Source: Lumbricus terrestris (taxonomy: Eukaryota > Annelida > Clitellata > Crassiclitellata > Lumbricidae). Taken from it: a stretch of 64,000 bases of DNA. Made by a program: the position numbers and the translations under genes. The notes under the pieces are model-generated. The model saw only the letters and a list, made by a program, of their open reading frames with translations. It was not told the origin of the DNA and did no database searches. Shown one piece after another: positions 60,856-64,000 of the stretch (position 1 is its first letter; the number at the start of each line of letters is the position of its first letter). The stretch lies in contig OX457044.1 in assembly GCA_949752735.1 (NCBI GenBank), positions 16,728,685 to 16,792,684 on the forward strand, in the 5' to 3' direction.

Positions 60856-62596
60856 CAAAGTGAAACTGGATAATTTACAGGAAGCAGGAATTTAATATCA
60901 TAGATATGAGTTTGGGTGATCTAACATAAAGTCGGACACCTTTTCTTCTGACCGATGCCACACCGTAATGGAACGTCGTATTTAGAAAATTTAAAGTTTA
61001 TTGTGTAGCTTATCATCTCATCCAACTAATGCAGTCAGTTAGACCTGGTCAATTCTATACAAACGCGACCTAGAGTGTGCCAAGTACTGCGAGCTGACTA
61101 AATTTGACTTTTCGATTTTTCAGGTAAAGCTGGACACTTTGATTGGTAAACTCGGACAACATAATATGCCTATATGATCTTATGTTGTTAGAGTCGGACA
61201 ATCAATAAACTAAACGATTTTCATCAAGATCTGTGCCTAATTTAAGAGTACTTGAATAAATCAACCAAACGTCAGTAGGCCTACCTACATTTATTATAAA
61301 GGTTGCATTGAGGGGCCTACTAAATGTTCAATCGTCACAGGCCGCCACTGTATTCGGTCCAGCAATGTTTGTAACAGTTGACAGAACATTTAAGAGCCGT
61401 TTGCAGGACCTTTATTAAGCAACTCGGTGAAGGCTGTAGCAACGTAAGTGACCTAGACTAGGCCTACTATGGGACCTTCATACCAGAAGACACACAGGCA
61501 GGCCTATACACAAATTAAACTCGACTAGTGGTTCGATCCACGAAAAGTCGAATAGGACATGAACTTTTCTAATTTATGAAACATTCCAAACAAGTGAAAA
61601 TATATTCATCATCAAAGACCCCACATTCTTCTGCGTATACTTTTGGTAAAACCATATGTAGCGTCGACCTTCACATTTATACCAATGGTATGGTGAGAAT
61701 TGCTGTGAGAGTAATAGGGGTTCAACCCGCCACTAGTCTTTCTTAGGATCCCATAGTGAAGTCCTAATTGCACACTCCAACTCGGCATAAATCGAAGTCT
61801 GAATCCCACTTATTTTTCTACACTTCTCATTCTGACCTCTTAGGATCGTAAAAATTGCCATATTTAGGCATAGGTTAATGAAACACATAAAACATATATT
61901 TTTGTTAGGCTAATCTTTTTGCCCTGGTTTTGCTATCAGGCAAGTTGTCGTCAAAAGATAACAAATATGAAGCATTGACATGGACCTTGTTTGTCGGACG
62001 CATTTCAGCAGGTGTAATAAGTTTGTCCGACTTTGACACACGCATGTTAAATATGCATGTTTCAAAGTCGGACAAAGTTATGGCAAAGTCGGACACATTT
62101 CAGCAGGGTAAAATAATTTTGTCCGAGTTTGGCACACGCATATATGGTAAAGTCGGACAGCAAACAACTGCAGTTTAAACCATGACACTAATTCAATATC
62201 ACTCAAACAAGTTACGCAAACCATATATTATACTGTAATCTCTATGAAAAAAAATTGAAACTCTTCCTCTGAACAATTAACATTGACATAAAACCTTAGC
62301 AGTGAAAAAGGGGTTTCACCATGTCAGATTTTAAAACTCTAGAAATCGACATGCATCGAAAGGAGGCGACATCTTAAAATTTAGGCAACGATATCTTCAA
62401 GGTTGTGAAGTGTTTATCATTAGTTGGACCCTCTGCAAATACAATCTATGAAACAGCCATCTGGTGATCGAAGTCTCTTCTGCGTGGCAGGTCGGCAAAA
62501 TTTGTGTCCGACTTTACCTGATGTCCGACTTTATGTTGGGTCACCCTTTATCATAGGCTAGATCTTTCAAACTGTAAATTATCCAGTTTCACTTTG
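60856..62596. mobile_element. 1.74-kb inverted-repeat element with reiterated GTCGGACA motif
   Basis: Ends share CAAAGTGAAACTGGATAATT and, further in, ACATAAAGTCGGACA (60930 region; inverted at 62520-62540). The AGTCGGACA word and its inverse recur at about 60933, 61190, 62020, 62065, 62088, 62118, 62150, 62508 and 62530. No transposase ORF. Target duplication not resolved. Confidence 0.7.
61688..61880 (+). repeat. Dispersed repeat with GTGAGAATTGC, copy 3
   Basis: TGGTGAGAATTGCTGTGAG ... ATCCCATAGTGAAGTCC inside the 60856-62596 element. Confidence 0.5.
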
Positions 62597-62599
62597 CGT

Positions 62600-63005
62600 A
62601 TCATGATATATAGTATCATTACTCGTGTATCAATAGTATCATTATTACTTACTATACTTTATTATAATTTCTGTGATTTAGTTTACATTTTTGACATGAA
62701 ACTGGGTGCGGTGTGTCACCAGGAATTGTCTAATTTTAAATTAAACGAATACACAAATAGACCTAGCCTACACCAAGAAAGAATTGGAGGGACACGATCT
62801 CAAAAGACCTCACGGACGGAAGACTGACGTGGGAAGAGGCTGCCGGAGCTGCTCAAGACAGAGAAGGATGGAAGACCTGTATCGCCCAATGTGCATACAG
62901 CACGTGGAGGGACTAAGGTAAGGTCTAAGGTAACCTATAGTGTACATATGTGAAATAACTATATAGTATACATCTTTTATACAGCTTTTGAATGAGTTTT
63001 TCGCT
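62600..63005. other. No gene recognised apart from the candidate micro-exon next to it
   Basis: AT-rich with ATCATTA/TATCATT words. Nothing else supported. Confidence 0.35.
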
Positions 63006-63010
63006 CCTAC

Positions 63011-63048
63011 CTCGTATCTGGCGTACATCAAGGAGACCTCATCGTCAT
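63011..63048 (-). CDS. Candidate 38-nt micro-exon, possibly 5' part of SLC4A11
   Basis: On the minus strand an acceptor tattttcag is followed by 38 nt and a donor GAG|GTAGGA. The open frame reads DDEVSLMYARYE. Length and phase (1 in, 0 out) would fit the phase-0 start of exon O directly or through further exons. The acidic start loosely recalls the variable N-terminus of SLC4A11. Homology is too short to be sure. Confidence 0.3.
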
Positions 63049-63270
63049 CTGAAAATAAACAACATCACTTCACATAAAATGTCTTCACTATTCGGAACAG
63101 TGTGTATGCTATATATGAGCATTGGATGAAGCGTTAAAGATTTATCGCTTAGCATAGAATTTCTTTATTTAGCCGCAGCTTCATGAAAAATGCACGCATG
63201 CGCAGTTGTGCACCCACCTAGCTATACATGTATTCACTTAGCTATATAGGCACTCACCTATGCTATTATG

Positions 63271-63345
63271 TTGTTACATGTTTAACGACACTGCCATTTC
63301 AAAGATGATTAGTGTCGCCACGCTATTTAGGTCCCCGTGGACGGA
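63271..63345 (+). repeat. Dispersed repeat family 'TGTTACATGTTTA', copy 4 (partial)
   Basis: TGTTACATGTTTAACGACAC, then AAAGATGATTAGTGTCGCC; diverges afterwards. Confidence 0.6.
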
Positions 63346-63716
63346 CCGTGCTATAGCCCGAGATTCTGATTTTCTGAAATATATAGCCACCTTCAGGAAG
63401 CGAACCGCGATCCCACACGCTCTCTTTCACAGAGTTGCGTACAGGCGCGCGGTCAGCGCTTTTACCGATGTAGATAAGAAGATAGCGTATAAGCATAAAA
63501 CTAGTCAAGTTTATAGTTGAGAACAAAATAGTTTTGGTTTTTAATATTTTTACATTTCTGGTGTTAATTTCTTGATCTATTGTAGAGGTTCGGTTTTTCC
63601 GTTCAGCGTGTATAATACTGTATATATATATATACTATATAATTACATATAATTATAGGCGAAACTCAAAACTTTTTATGCGATACGACAAATGAATATA
63701 GGCTTACATGTATTAG

Positions 63717-64000
63717 CATGGGCGGAGACCTGGGCAGAGACTTGGGGGGGGGGCGGTAAGACGCGAGATTTTTTGACGGACGAATGGCTGAGTGTCGCCG
63801 AAAAATTTCCATCTTTTGTCGGCCAAAATTTCTGAGGACCTTTTTTTCTTTCCTTTTTTTAGTCATCCGCCGAAATCTCGACGAAATTTTCTATTTTCGC
63901 CGCCAAAAAGTTGATGATCTTTTTTTAGTCGTGACGCTCAACGATTGGGGGGGAGACAAATGCATGGGCCGTCCCCAACACCTTTATTGGGGGACCGTCC
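63717..64000. mobile_element. hAT-type MITE, left part only
   Basis: Begins CATGGGCGGAG like 9865-10022 and carries the shared CTGAGGACC(T)nAGTCATCCGCC module. It runs off the window end, so its right end and duplication cannot be seen. Confidence 0.6.

Overview
This is animal genomic DNA: AT-rich, full of microsatellites, and with short exons separated by long GT-AG introns. The short motif AGGCCTA recurs throughout. With the transposon repertoire this suggests a marine invertebrate, possibly an echinoderm; that placement is a guess. There are no bacterial operons, no CRISPR array and no rRNA.

One host gene dominates. Fifteen minus-strand exons between 46653 and 8766 join with every intron phase matching. 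They encode 797 consecutive residues of an SLC4A11-type transporter (SLC4 family, BTR1/NaBC1 branch), from the late part of the cytosolic N-domain to the last membrane segments. The extreme N-terminus and a short C-terminal exon were not found; a 38-nt exon-like piece at 63011-63048 may be an upstream exon. Nearly everything else lies in introns or flanks of this gene.

Layout: 1-8765 is 3' flank or terminal intron, with CR1/L2-like LINE 3' ends, two hAT MITEs and simple repeats. 8766-24409 holds eleven exons (A-K) with MITEs, minisatellites and nested hATs in the introns. 24410-41982 is one 17.6-kb intron with SINE and LINE debris, a nested hAT pair, a broken Tc1/mariner (DD37D type) sitting exactly at the centre of an older palindrome, and the most unusual object: a 7.83-kb element (33050-40880). 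That element has 2.6-2.7-kb near-identical inverted arms, a 6-bp target duplication (GTTATA), and a centre encoding a two-exon 162-residue acidic protein I do not recognise. 41983-46653 holds the four upstream exons (L-O), a MITE inserted in a tRNA-type SINE, and repeats that abut splice sites. 46654-64000 is upstream sequence: a TA-flanked foldback MITE, Pur/Pyr and tetranucleotide arrays, several hAT elements with exact 8-bp duplications, twin perfect palindromes, and a 1.74-kb inverted-repeat element with a reiterated GTCGGACA motif.

The best candidate for something undescribed is the 33050-40880 element and its spliced gene. Also notable: a swarm of at least 15 hAT-type MITEs with different ends but one shared internal module, and a LINE/SINE 3' stem-loop used with different microsatellite tails.
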